Origin: Caldilinea sp. CFX5
Lineage (GTDB): Bacteria > Chloroflexota > Anaerolineae > Caldilineales > Caldilineaceae
DNA length: 64,000 nucleotides
Assembly (NCBI GenBank): GCA_021405325.1
Contig: QWII01000033.1
Span: forward strand, 24,933 to 88,932
Direction of reading: 5' to 3'
Part shown: piece by piece, positions 42,324 to 50,221 of the stretch
How positions within the stretch are numbered: position 1 is the first letter of the stretch
Layout of the letters: the number at the start of each line of letters is the position of its first letter
The notes under the pieces: generated by a model
What the model saw: only the letters and a program-made list of their open reading frames with translations
What the model was told of the DNA's origin: nothing
The model's database searches: none
Translations under genes and position numbers: made by a program

Positions 42324-43661
42324 TTATTCTGCTTGCCAAACAAAGCCAGCTCCCGGCCCCGCCTGACAGGGAAAGATCGCCGGAATGCGACCCACCTGCT
42401 GTTGAAATTGGTGTTGAACGTGGCGTTCAAAGTCAGTTACCGCCGTTTGATGTACTAAGGCGACCATACAACCGCCCCAGCCGGCGCCGGTCAGTCGCGC
42501 CCCGGCGACGCCATCGACTTGGCGTGCGCTTTGGGTCAGCACTTCTAATTCGGTGCAACTAATCGCATAGTCATCGCGGGCGCTGATGTGAGCTTCATTT
42601 AATAGACGACCCAACTCGGCGATATTGTTCTGTTGCATTGCTGTCAACGCTGCTTCGACGCGGTGGTTTTCTGTCCACACATGGCGACAGCAGGCGCGCA
42701 CCCGCAACTGGGCTTGCCGATCAAGCCCTGGAATTTCACCCAAGTTGAACCCTTGTTCCTGTAACGCTGTAGCTGTGGCTGTTTCCGGTAGAATTGCTTC
42801 TATGGTCTGCCAGTCAACGGTATGAACATCACGCAGGTGGGTCATCTGCGGGTGATATTGTTTGAGCAGGGCAACGCCAGCGCGACAAGCCGCCACCCGC
42901 TGGTTAAACTCGCCGCGCACATTGCCATGATGCACGCCGCTATCGACCACCAGCAGGCGGTACTCCGCCGGCAGCGGGATCGTCTGGTAGTGATAGTGGC
43001 CGGCGGCATCAGGGCGACAGTCGAGACAGAGGGCATGGTTGCGTTCACTGAAGAGCGACACAAATTGATCCATAATGCCGCCACGCGTCCCCACATACCA
43101 CTCGGCGTCCGAGCAAAGTTGGGCAAAGTGTGAACCATTCGTTGACCAGCCACTGAGATGGGCCAGCGCCACTGCCGCCACAACCGTGAAAGCCGACGAG
43201 GAGCTAAGACCGGCGCCCCGCGGCACCCCATAGGGGGGCGCACCAACGACCAACGCATCAACGCCGGGCGCCGCTTTACCCATCACCTGCGTCAACGTTT
43301 GCGCCGCGCCCCGCACATAGTTGCTCCAATCGCCCGGTGGCGCTGACGGAATGGCCTCACCCACGGCAAAGCTGACTGGCGTAAAGCCGGCTTCCAGGTT
43401 GACCAGGTTGATCTGTTGATCCTGCCGCGGCCGCACCAGCAGCAAGACATCCTTGTCGATGGCCGCCGGCATAACAAAGCCGTGGTTGTAGTCGGTATGT
43501 TCGCCGATCAGATTGACCCGGCCCGGTGCGCGAAAGATGGCAAGGGGGCCGGCGGCGCCAAAGTGCGTGCGATAGGCGGCGATGGCGGCATTGTAGCGGC
43601 GCAACTGCGCCGCTACAATGCCGCCATAGATGGTTTGAAGCACATCTGCTAATGGTTGCAT
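42324..43661 (-). CDS. galK: Galactokinase
   Basis: GHMP kinase that phosphorylates galactose at C1. Motifs: 'APGRVNLIGEHTDYNHG' near residue 45, glycine/serine loop 'PRGAGLSSSSAFTV' near 140, and the third motif 'GARLTGAGWGGCMVAL' near 390. Start 43661 (MQPLADVLQ) follows common GalK starts; an earlier in-frame start would translate heptamer repeats. The 445-residue length is above the usual 380-400. Part of the excess is a 14-residue Ala/Arg-rich insert (about 13-26) encoded by a perfect palindrome. Confidence 0.93.
   Translation of the reverse strand: MQPLADVLQTIYGGIVAAQLRRYNAAIAAYRTHFGAAGPLAIFRAPGRVNLIGEHTDYNHGFVMPAAIDKDVLLLVRPRQDQQINLVNLEAGFTPVSFAVGEAIPSAPPGDWSNYVRGAAQTLTQVMGKAAPGVDALVVGAPPYGVPRGAGLSSSSAFTVVAAVALAHLSGWSTNGSHFAQLCSDAEWYVGTRGGIMDQFVSLFSERNHALCLDCRPDAAGHYHYQTIPLPAEYRLLVVDSGVHHGNVRGEFNQRVAACRAGVALLKQYHPQMTHLRDVHTVDWQTIEAILPETATATALQEQGFNLGEIPGLDRQAQLRVRACCRHVWTENHRVEAALTAMQQNNIAELGRLLNEAHISARDDYAISCTELEVLTQSARQVDGVAGARLTGAGWGGCMVALVHQTAVTDFERHVQHQFQQQVGRIPAIFPCQAGPGAGFVWQAE
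43584..43625. repeat. Perfect palindrome inside galK coding sequence
   Basis: ggcggcattgtagcggcgca and its exact 20-base complement are separated by two bases. The 42 bases are 14 codons (G-G-I-V-A-A-Q-L-R-R-Y-N-A-A) in frame near the N-terminus. Confidence 0.85.
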
Positions 43662-43681
43662 AGTCTTGCTATTTCTGAAAG

Positions 43682-43770
43682 CGTGCTGTGTGCTGCGTGA
43701 TTCGTGCTGCGTGAATTGCACCGATTGTTGCTCATCATCGCGAATCACGTCGCACGAATCACGCAGCACG
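43682..43770. repeat. Facing heptamer arrays upstream of galK
   Basis: gtgctgcgtgattcgtgctgc units (43682-43718) face their complement (43739-43770). They occupy the space where the galK promoter or ribosome site would be expected if galK had its own. Confidence 0.75.
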
Positions 43771-43812
43771 TAAAAGAATATTTTTTACCTTAGGGCCGTA
43801 AAAATATACCTT

Positions 43813-43887
43813 GTTACACCGCTCTTGGCGAGTCCGTGACTCGCAACTGATTGGGGCGAGTCACGGACTCGCCAAGAGCGGTGTAAC
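43813..43887. repeat. Double mini-hairpin element, perfect copy
   Basis: Perfect 32-base arms enclose aactgattggg. Each arm carries its own mini-hairpin, gcgagtc-cgt-gactcgc and gcgagtc-acg-gactcgc. Compared with other copies the stem bases differ (AG/CT in place of GG/CC) but stay paired, and the tri-loops are the same. Confidence 0.88.
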
Positions 43888-43911
43888 TTATTGATTTACG
43901 GACACCTAATC

Positions 43912-46074
43912 TTACACCGCAATTAGTTGTTTGGCCCAACTGATGAGTTGCTCTGCTTTTTCCGCCGTGTCTGCTTCGGTAAAGATGCGGAGGAGTGGTT
44001 CTGTGCCGGAGAAGCGCAGGAGCAACCAATTGTCGTTTTCGAGATAAAATTTGATGCCATCCTGGTAGGAGACCCGTTGCACGCGATGACCGGCAATAGC
44101 GTCGAGTTGGATCGCAGCCAGTTTGCGCGGCACCAGCACTTTCATCTCCGGCGTCGCCGGCAGGTTGACTTCGCGACTCACCAAGCGCCCGATCCGACCA
44201 TAGATTTCGGCCAACATTTCCGCCACTGTGCGACCAGTGCGCGCAATCATCTCGACTACCAGCGCACAGGCAAAGATGCCATCCTTGCCCAGAATGTGAC
44301 CCCGGATCGTCAACCCGCCGCTGCTTTCGCCGGCCAGGAGAACGTTGTGGGCTTTCATGCTGGCGGCAATGTGTTTGAAGCCAACCGGCACTTCATAAAA
44401 AGGTTCACCCAAATGAGCGGCAAGGCGATCCAGCAGATGGGTGGTGGCTAAGTTACGGGTAATGCCGCCCCGTTGCCCGCGAATTTCGTGTAGATAGTAA
44501 TAGACCAGGAGCAACAATTCGTTGGTGGTAATGTAGGCGCCGGTGTTGTCGATGATGGCAATGCGGTCGGCGTCGCCATCCATGGCCAGCCCCAAGTGAT
44601 AGTTGCCTTCCTGCACCAACGTGATCAGTTGCGCCAACTCTTTCGGGTCCGGCGCCGGGTTGCGACCGCCAAAAAGCGGGTCATGGCGTGCATGGATCGT
44701 ATCGACCCGACAGCGGGCCTCGGTCAGAATAATCCCCAGTGTCACCTGGCCCACGCCGTGCATGGCATCCAGCACCACGCGCAAGCCGGCTTCGCGAATG
44801 GTTTGGAGATCGACCAACGCTTCGACGGCATCGACATAAGCATTGGTGTAATCGACTTCGTGTAACAAACCGCTGCGGCGAGCAATCGCTAACTCGACCT
44901 TGACCACCTGTTCCGGCGTCAGGGCGTTTGCTTCATTTTCAATCGCCTTGGTCTGTTCATCCAGCGGCAAGGAGCCATCGGTGGCGAAAACCTTTAGCCC
45001 ATTCCACTGTGACGGGTTATGACTGGCCGTGAACATGAGGCCGTAGGCGGCTTTTTCTTTGGCCGTGGCGTAGGTGATCAACGGCGTGGGCGTGTCCCCC
45101 CGTTGAAACTTGACGCCGATATTATTGCCGGCAAAGACCTCAGCGGCGACTTGGGCCGCGGTGTCACTAAGAAAGCGCCGATCATAGCCGATGACCACGC
45201 CGTCACCCTCGTGTCCCTGCCGGATGACATCGTTGGCCAGGGCCTGGCAGAGACGGCGGACATTGTCGAGGGTGAAGCCTTCGCCAATTAAGGCGCGCCA
45301 ACCGCCGGTGCCAAAGCGGATGATATTGTGTTCTTCTTCCCGCCGTGGTTGTAACTGGCGCTTCTGTAGGATAAACGCTGCTTGCTCCAGGTTTTCTTGC
45401 GAGTTGATGCCCAATAGCTCATCTTCATCGAGAAGCTGGTAGTTGGTGACTACATGGCCGGCGCGCAGAATCTGGCGTACACAGGCGGTAAAGGGCAACG
45501 GCCCGTCGTTTTGTGTACTCAACCGTTGCAAGGCCGGCCAGAGCGCCGCCGTCTCGACCATGTAGGCGCCGACATTGAGTTCCTTGATCTGTCGTTCGTT
45601 GGCAGTAGCTTCGGCTTCTTCCACCACTTCGATGATCGCGCCGGTTGCATCGCGCACAATGCGACCATAGGGCAGCGGTTGCTCACTCTGGGCGGTCAAC
45701 AAACTGAGGCCAGCTTTTTTCAAGCGGTGGCGCGTGACCAAGCCCAAGATCGACGCTTCGCTCAACAAGGCTGTATCGCCATAGAGAAGCAGCACCGGGC
45801 CGTCGTAGTCGCCTAGCGCCCGTTTGGCCTGCAAGACGGCGTGACCGGTGCCGCGCAGATCGGTCTGTTCCTCGTAATGAAAGTGGTTGCCCAAATGCTG
45901 CGCCACCGCATCGTCACAGCGATGGACAATCACCACCAAATCCGCCGGTTCGACAAAGGGGCGCGCCAGATCGACCACATAGTCAATCAGCGCCCGATCA
46001 CCCAACCGCTGTAAAACCCACGGCGCCGCACCTGTATTTTGCTGTGAACCAGCCGCCAAAATAATTGCTTTCAT
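43912..46074 (-). CDS. Fusion of GlmU-type nucleotidyltransferase domain and phosphohexomutase
   Basis: A two-domain protein of 720 residues. Residues about 1-245 have the sugar-nucleotidyltransferase fold ('MKAIILAAG', 'LRGTGHAVLQAKRAL', 'LLLYGDTALL'). Residues about 255-720 are a phosphoglucomutase/phosphomannomutase with catalytic serine 'MFTASHNPSQWNGLK' (about 352), metal loop 'MDGDADRIAI' (about 498), sugar loop 'LAGESSGGLT' and phosphate loop 'LLRFSGTEPLLRIF' (about 688). The mutase is complete. In the first domain the usual G-x-G-T-R-M...P-K stretch is replaced by 'SQQNTGAAPW', so the Arg and Lys that hold the nucleotide triphosphate are missing. Confidence 0.9.
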   Translation of the reverse strand: MKAIILAAGSQQNTGAAPWVLQRLGDRALIDYVVDLARPFVEPADLVVIVHRCDDAVAQHLGNHFHYEEQTDLRGTGHAVLQAKRALGDYDGPVLLLYGDTALLSEASILGLVTRHRLKKAGLSLLTAQSEQPLPYGRIVRDATGAIIEVVEEAEATANERQIKELNVGAYMVETAALWPALQRLSTQNDGPLPFTACVRQILRAGHVVTNYQLLDEDELLGINSQENLEQAAFILQKRQLQPRREEEHNIIRFGTGGWRALIGEGFTLDNVRRLCQALANDVIRQGHEGDGVVIGYDRRFLSDTAAQVAAEVFAGNNIGVKFQRGDTPTPLITYATAKEKAAYGLMFTASHNPSQWNGLKVFATDGSLPLDEQTKAIENEANALTPEQVVKVELAIARRSGLLHEVDYTNAYVDAVEALVDLQTIREAGLRVVLDAMHGVGQVTLGIILTEARCRVDTIHARHDPLFGGRNPAPDPKELAQLITLVQEGNYHLGLAMDGDADRIAIIDNTGAYITTNELLLLVYYYLHEIRGQRGGITRNLATTHLLDRLAAHLGEPFYEVPVGFKHIAASMKAHNVLLAGESSGGLTIRGHILGKDGIFACALVVEMIARTGRTVAEMLAEIYGRIGRLVSREVNLPATPEMKVLVPRKLAAIQLDAIAGHRVQRVSYQDGIKFYLENDNWLLLRFSGTEPLLRIFTEADTAEKAEQLISWAKQLIAV

Positions 46075-46092
46075 TAACTTTCATCTTTCTCG

Positions 46093-46205
46093 TTGCCACG
46101 TTCTACGTGGCAATGCAGATGGGGCGCTCCGCGCCCGCTGCGGTGACAGCCGAAACCAGGGACGCGGAGCGTCCAGCCTGGGTTCCCACGCCGAGCGTGG
46201 GAACC
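46093..46205. repeat. Cluster of four mini-hairpins
   Basis: Four hairpins in a row: ttgccacg-ttcta-cgtggcaa (46093-46113), gggcgc-tcc-gcgccc (46122-46136), ggacgc-gga-gcgtcc (46160-46174) and ggttcccacgc-cga-gcgtgggaacc (46181-46205). The second and third are inverted versions of each other with complementary tri-loops. Elements of the 'cccacgc-nga-gcgtggg' kind are widespread dispersed repeats in bacteria. Confidence 0.85.
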
Positions 46206-46213
46206 AGCAGGGA

Positions 46214-47068
46214 CTAGCTTGTGGCTTGTTGCCATGCCGCTTGTAGGACGGCGACACTCTTGGGCATGGCGGTTTCCGCAGCCTCGCCGCCTTCCATTTC
46301 GATGGAGACGTAGCCGCCAAAGCCCTGCGCCAGCAAAATCTTGAAAATGCGGGTGTAATCCAGGTCGAGTGTATACCAGGTGCCGCCGCCGGGGTAGGTC
46401 TTGGCGTGGGCCAGCCAGACATGGGGGGCAATGCGTTCCATTGCGGCGTACATATCCGGCTCAAAGAGGAAATTGCCCATGTCCAGAATCGCCTTGAGCC
46501 AGGGCGAATTGACCGTTTCGATGATATAGGCCATGTCATTGGCAAAGGTGGTCAAACCCCAGTGGTTTTCCAGCAGCAGCATGACGCCGCGCTTTTCGGC
46601 ATGGGGTAGACAGGCGTGGATAGCGTCGATGCACCATTTCATGCCATCGTCCTTCGTATAGCCTTCCCACGGATCGACCCAGCCACGCGCCTTGATCAGG
46701 TCATCAAAGCTGCCCTGTTTGCGCCAGCCGCCGGAATTGACGCGAATCGAGCCGACGCCCAGGTCATGGGCCAGGTCGATACAGTGGATGGTGTGATCGA
46801 TGTGTTGCTGGCGTTCCTCGGCGCTTTCCCAGACAAAATCCTGGTGAATGCTCAGGTTGTAAATGTCAAGACCCCGGTGGAAGGCGTGGCGCTTGAGCTT
46901 TTGAAAGTAACTGCTTTCTTCACTAGCTAGTTGGCGTTGGAGGATCTCAATACCATGTAGGCCCAAGCTGTGTGCCGCATCCAATACCGTTTCAATCGGT
47001 GTTTTTTCCGGCAAAAAGTGCCAGTAGGAGTAAGTGGAGGTGCCGAGACGCAGGGTTGGTTTAGTCAT
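46214..47068 (-). CDS. Sugar phosphate isomerase/epimerase (TIM barrel)
   Basis: AP_endonuc_2-type TIM barrel of 284 residues. Metal-binding strands are 'GVMLLLENHWGLTTF' (Glu, about 165), 'PWLKAILDMGNFLF' (Asp, about 192), 'HVWLAHAKTYPGGGTW' (His, about 218) and 'GGYVSIEMEGGEAAE' (Glu, about 258). A role in keto-sugar or inositol-like metabolism is likely from the neighbouring Gfo/Idh enzymes, which often work as pairs with such isomerases. It overlaps the upstream P-loop kinase gene by four bases. Confidence 0.87.
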   Translation of the reverse strand: MTKPTLRLGTSTYSYWHFLPEKTPIETVLDAAHSLGLHGIEILQRQLASEESSYFQKLKRHAFHRGLDIYNLSIHQDFVWESAEERQQHIDHTIHCIDLAHDLGVGSIRVNSGGWRKQGSFDDLIKARGWVDPWEGYTKDDGMKWCIDAIHACLPHAEKRGVMLLLENHWGLTTFANDMAYIIETVNSPWLKAILDMGNFLFEPDMYAAMERIAPHVWLAHAKTYPGGGTWYTLDLDYTRIFKILLAQGFGGYVSIEMEGGEAAETAMPKSVAVLQAAWQQATS

Positions 47069-47643
47069 GATATTTCTTCTTTCAGATAGGTGCGAATTTG
47101 GGTTGAAACTATGCTGTAGTCGCCCAGCGCCAGCTTGCCGGTGTCAACTTCGATCCGCTCACTTTCTACGCCAATCCAGTCCAGTGGCCCTTGTTGTTGT
47201 AGATAAGCGGCGTAAGCATTTATGTTACTGTCGTAGCGGTGGATCGGGTGACGCTCGCCGTGTTCGTGCCGTGCTTGATGGCGTTGCGCGACAATGAGCG
47301 GATCGGCCTCACAGCGCACTTGGATGATGCGTAACGGGTAGCGCACCATCAATTGTTGCCAGCGCGGTGTCGCATAGGTAGGGGTAAAGTTGCTCTCAAC
47401 GATGTGGGAGATGTTGGCACGTAACAATGACTCAACCAGGTGATAGAGCAATTCCCAGGTGGCTGCCCCTAGCTTGAGCGACCATTCTTCCGTTGACCAG
47501 CCCAGCGTATCGGCCAGTTTCTCTTTGAGGCCATCGCGCCAGAGCAACGGCAGGGTTAACTCCTGCGCCAGGTAATGAGCCAATGTTGTCTTGCCGGTAG
47601 CGGGGTGGCCGGTGATCAGGATGACCGTCGTTGGTTTGTTCAT
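47065..47643 (-). CDS. P-loop kinase-like protein (AAA_33)
   Basis: A 192-residue ATP-binding protein. Walker A 'LITGHPATGKTTLAHYLA' starts near residue 9. 'WRDGLKEKLADTLGW' and 'HIVESNFTP' match the predicted small-molecule kinase group with a Walker B-like segment, and 'VRCEADPLIVAQRHQAR' is the lid. The substrate is unknown. It lies between an APH-fold gene (gap of 5 bases) and a TIM-barrel isomerase gene (overlap of 4 bases), so all three are probably co-translated. Confidence 0.8.
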   Translation of the reverse strand: MNKPTTVILITGHPATGKTTLAHYLAQELTLPLLWRDGLKEKLADTLGWSTEEWSLKLGAATWELLYHLVESLLRANISHIVESNFTPTYATPRWQQLMVRYPLRIIQVRCEADPLIVAQRHQARHEHGERHPIHRYDSNINAYAAYLQQQGPLDWIGVESERIEVDTGKLALGDYSIVSTQIRTYLKEEIS

Positions 47644-47648
47644 GGTGA

Positions 47649-48572
47649 CTAGGCAAAATGAATCGTCTGTTGCATGAATTGAGCCAGGCGTTCGGCGTCA
47701 TAGCCATCACCCGGCTCGTTGAGATACATCCACAAGCGATAAAACGCCCGAAAGGGGGCAAAGGTCGGCAAGACAAGATAGCGTTCATACCCCTGGCGGA
47801 AAGCAGCCGGCGCAGTGATGCCCATCTCCAGCGTACTCAATTCCCATTCACGAGGGCCGATGACATAGGCGTCCAAATCGACAACGCCGCTGATACATTG
47901 GTCGTCATAGACAAACTGGTTGCCCGAAATGTCAGTCATGATCAGGTTGGCGCTGCTAAAGAGTGTGTCGCCGTCAACGGTTGCCGCTAACTCATCAAGA
48001 TGGCGGTGCAACTCGGCTTGGTCGCCCCAAAACCGGCTAATTGTCTGGTGCATAGCGGCTGTCGCTGTCGCTAGGAAAGCCGCTTTTGGGGCGAGCGGTT
48101 CCATCAGTCCATTGCCGTAGCCGGCGTAGGTTTGCGTATGCAGATAACCGATATACTGACCAAGCTGGTCGTGCAACGCTTCGCCGTTGGGAAACTCGTC
48201 GGGGTCATGATCTGTACCAGCCAACCGTGTGAGAACAACAAAGGGCGCTTCCAGGTCAGGGGTATCAAGTTCAACATGGAGCACCTGGGGAACAGGGATG
48301 ATCGTTTGTTGTTGCAAGCGCCTACTCACGGTAGGCATTGCTCTCAGTTGCGAAACGCAGTTGATTCCAAAGATAGCGTCCATCTGTTGCCAAAACGGGG
48401 ACATACTCTCCCGAATTTGTTTCGGCTGTTTGACGATGTAGCGTTGCCCTACCGCCGTTGTCACCCCGTAGACCCAGTTTGAGCTATAGGGGACGCCAAT
48501 GGGGTGAAGCGTTGTTATCTCGTCATTGAGGGCTTGGCAAAGAACATCCGCAAGCTGTTGGTTGGCGATCAT
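47649..48572 (-). CDS. Aminoglycoside-phosphotransferase-fold protein (APH family)
   Basis: Kinase-like fold of 307 residues. The N-lobe Lys is in 'GQRYIVKQPKQI' near 47. The catalytic loop reads 'IMTDISGNQFVYDD' (about 213), keeping the Asp and Asn of the usual H-G-D-x-x-x-x-N but with Met at the His position. The metal Asp is in 'SGVVDLDAYVIGPREWEL' (about 230). It probably phosphorylates a small molecule; antibiotic resistance should not be assumed. It is next to another kinase-like gene on the same strand. Confidence 0.8.
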   Translation of the reverse strand: MIANQQLADVLCQALNDEITTLHPIGVPYSSNWVYGVTTAVGQRYIVKQPKQIRESMSPFWQQMDAIFGINCVSQLRAMPTVSRRLQQQTIIPVPQVLHVELDTPDLEAPFVVLTRLAGTDHDPDEFPNGEALHDQLGQYIGYLHTQTYAGYGNGLMEPLAPKAAFLATATAAMHQTISRFWGDQAELHRHLDELAATVDGDTLFSSANLIMTDISGNQFVYDDQCISGVVDLDAYVIGPREWELSTLEMGITAPAAFRQGYERYLVLPTFAPFRAFYRLWMYLNEPGDGYDAERLAQFMQQTIHFA

Positions 48573-48583
48573 TTATCACCTAT

Positions 48584-48898
48584 TTATGCCGGCACAAGTT
48601 GGGATGACTTTTCGCTATGAAAGGCAAAGGCAACCAGAGGCAGAGCTGTCACTTCAAGCTTGGATAGATCGATATGACGGCTGGCATCTTCGATCTCAAT
48701 CCCGACTGCGAGCTTTTGCTGATAGCGGAGGTTTTGGTCAGTTGTAATGAGAAGTTGATAACCTGCTAGTTCTGCTGCCCTGAGCAAATTCCCGTTAGAT
48801 AAAGTCGACCATCCCTGTTCATAGGCTGTATCAATCTGATGACCTGTAAGCTGCCGGCGTAGTGGTGCAGGCGTACCTTGATCAAATAAGATTTTCAT
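48584..48898 (-). CDS. DUF5615 PIN-like protein (toxin candidate)
   Basis: A 104-residue PIN-like protein. The start 'MKILFDQGTPAPLRRQL' and 'LLITTDQNLRYQQ' carry the acidic residues of the DUF5615 family, often paired with DUF433 genes in putative toxin-antitoxin modules. It begins two bases after the DUF433 stop. Function is inferred from this pairing only. Confidence 0.8.
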   Translation of the reverse strand: MKILFDQGTPAPLRRQLTGHQIDTAYEQGWSTLSNGNLLRAAELAGYQLLITTDQNLRYQQKLAVGIEIEDASRHIDLSKLEVTALPLVAFAFHSEKSSQLVPA

Positions 48899-48900
48899 GG

Positions 48901-49122
48901 TTAAACTGCAACTGCCAAAGAATTTAGTTCGTAATTAAGTACCGCTTCAACCTGAGATCGTTTAACCCCAGGAAACCACGCCAGAAATTCTTCAACAGTG
49001 GCTCCGTCGCGCAAGTTTTCAAATAGCGCAGAGACTGGAACACGCGTGCCGCGAAAAACCCACACTCCACCCAGCTTATCAGGATTGCGTTCGACTGCAT
49101 CAAGTGTTTCCCACTGCTTCAT
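48901..49122 (-). CDS. DUF433 protein (antitoxin candidate)
   Basis: A 73-residue DUF433 protein with a helix-turn-helix-like core. The family pattern 'GGVWVFRGTRVPVSALFENL' followed by 'GATVEEFLAWFPGVKRSQVE' is complete. It lies directly upstream of the DUF5615 gene and is likely co-transcribed with it. Confidence 0.83.
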   Translation of the reverse strand: MKQWETLDAVERNPDKLGGVWVFRGTRVPVSALFENLRDGATVEEFLAWFPGVKRSQVEAVLNYELNSLAVAV

Positions 49123-49210
49123 AAGCGTTGCCTTTCCTGTATATCATAAACACTTCAATACTACTGTCTATTATACTGAATAGGCCGTTTTTTCTCTACT
49201 TGGCTTGGTT

Positions 49211-50221
49211 CTATCTGCTGTGATCATGAATTTTAACCGCTTGTCCGCTCTCTGATGAACGATAAGCCGCCAGCGCCACTTCCAGCGCCCGCAGCCCATC
49301 CACTCCCGTGATCGATGGTCCACGACCCGTGCGGATCATCTCCACAAAATCGGCGACCAGTCCCAAATCCATGTTGCTGCCCCAGTGCCGCCAGTGAGTT
49401 TTGCCGGCTTTGTTGGAACTGACCGCCAGGTGTTGACGGAACGCGTCCACCAGCACCAGCCCCTTTTCCGCCGTCACCTCGATCTTGACATCACCCCCAG
49501 TGGTGTAGCTTTGCGGGCGTGACCAACTGGTGTCGAGCGTGCCATAGATGCCGTTGCTCATGGTGAAGGAGAGTAATCCGACATCATCAATGCCAAGGTC
49601 TGGGTGGAGCAGATTGTAGCCAATCTCGGCGTAGACTTCGGTCACCTCTGCGCCCCAGAACCAGCGGAGTAGATCGATGACATGGACGGTGTGGTCGATC
49701 ACCGCACCGCCGCCCGCCAGCGCCTTGTCAACAAACCAGCCGCCGGGCATGGAGCCGTGGTTGGTCGTCTGCACCGCAAAGACTTTGCCCAGGTCGCCCT
49801 TGTTCAGCGTCGCCTTCAACCACTGAATGGGCGGCGAGAAGCGTACCGGAAAGGCAATCTGTAGTTTCGTCCCGGTGCGTTGACAGATGTCGATCATCGC
49901 CTGGCCGTCTTCAGCCGTGGTAGCAATCGGTTTTTCACAAAGGATGTGAGGCGTTCGACCGGCGGCCAGCTCAACCAATGGGCGGTGTTTAGCATTTTCG
50001 GCGCAGATCATCACCCCATCCAGCCCTTGATCCAACAGGGCATTGGCCTCGGTAAAGAAGGGGACGCCATACCGTTGGGCGGCGGCTTGACCCCGTTCCA
50101 GGTCGTCGTCATAGATTCCAGCCAGGGTGACGCCGGGCATGGTCGGCAGTGTTGCTGCGTAACTATAGGCATGGCCGTGGGCGAAACTCATGATGCCCAG
50201 CTTGATTGGTTGGTTGCTCAT
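49211..50221 (-). CDS. Gfo/Idh/MocA family oxidoreductase
   Basis: A 336-residue NAD(P)-dependent sugar oxidoreductase. The N-terminus 'KLGIMSFAHGHAYSYAATL' is an altered Rossmann motif; 'TPHILCEKPIATTAEDGQAM' near 90 holds the catalytic Lys. 'GGAVIDHTVHVIDLLRWFWG' near 175 holds the His/Asp pair. It overlaps the next upstream oxidoreductase gene by four bases (ATGA), so the two are translationally coupled. Confidence 0.9.
   Translation of the reverse strand: MSNQPIKLGIMSFAHGHAYSYAATLPTMPGVTLAGIYDDDLERGQAAAQRYGVPFFTEANALLDQGLDGVMICAENAKHRPLVELAAGRTPHILCEKPIATTAEDGQAMIDICQRTGTKLQIAFPVRFSPPIQWLKATLNKGDLGKVFAVQTTNHGSMPGGWFVDKALAGGGAVIDHTVHVIDLLRWFWGAEVTEVYAEIGYNLLHPDLGIDDVGLLSFTMSNGIYGTLDTSWSRPQSYTTGGDVKIEVTAEKGLVLVDAFRQHLAVSSNKAGKTHWRHWGSNMDLGLVADFVEMIRTGRGPSITGVDGLRALEVALAAYRSSESGQAVKIHDHSR

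Noticed and set aside
46081..46545. A 154-codon minus-strand frame at the mutase/isomerase border
   Set aside because: It runs through the mini-hairpin cluster and lies in another frame of the TIM-barrel isomerase gene.
47649..48572. Antibiotic resistance gene
   Set aside because: APH-fold proteins are diverse, the catalytic loop is altered and the context is sugar metabolism.
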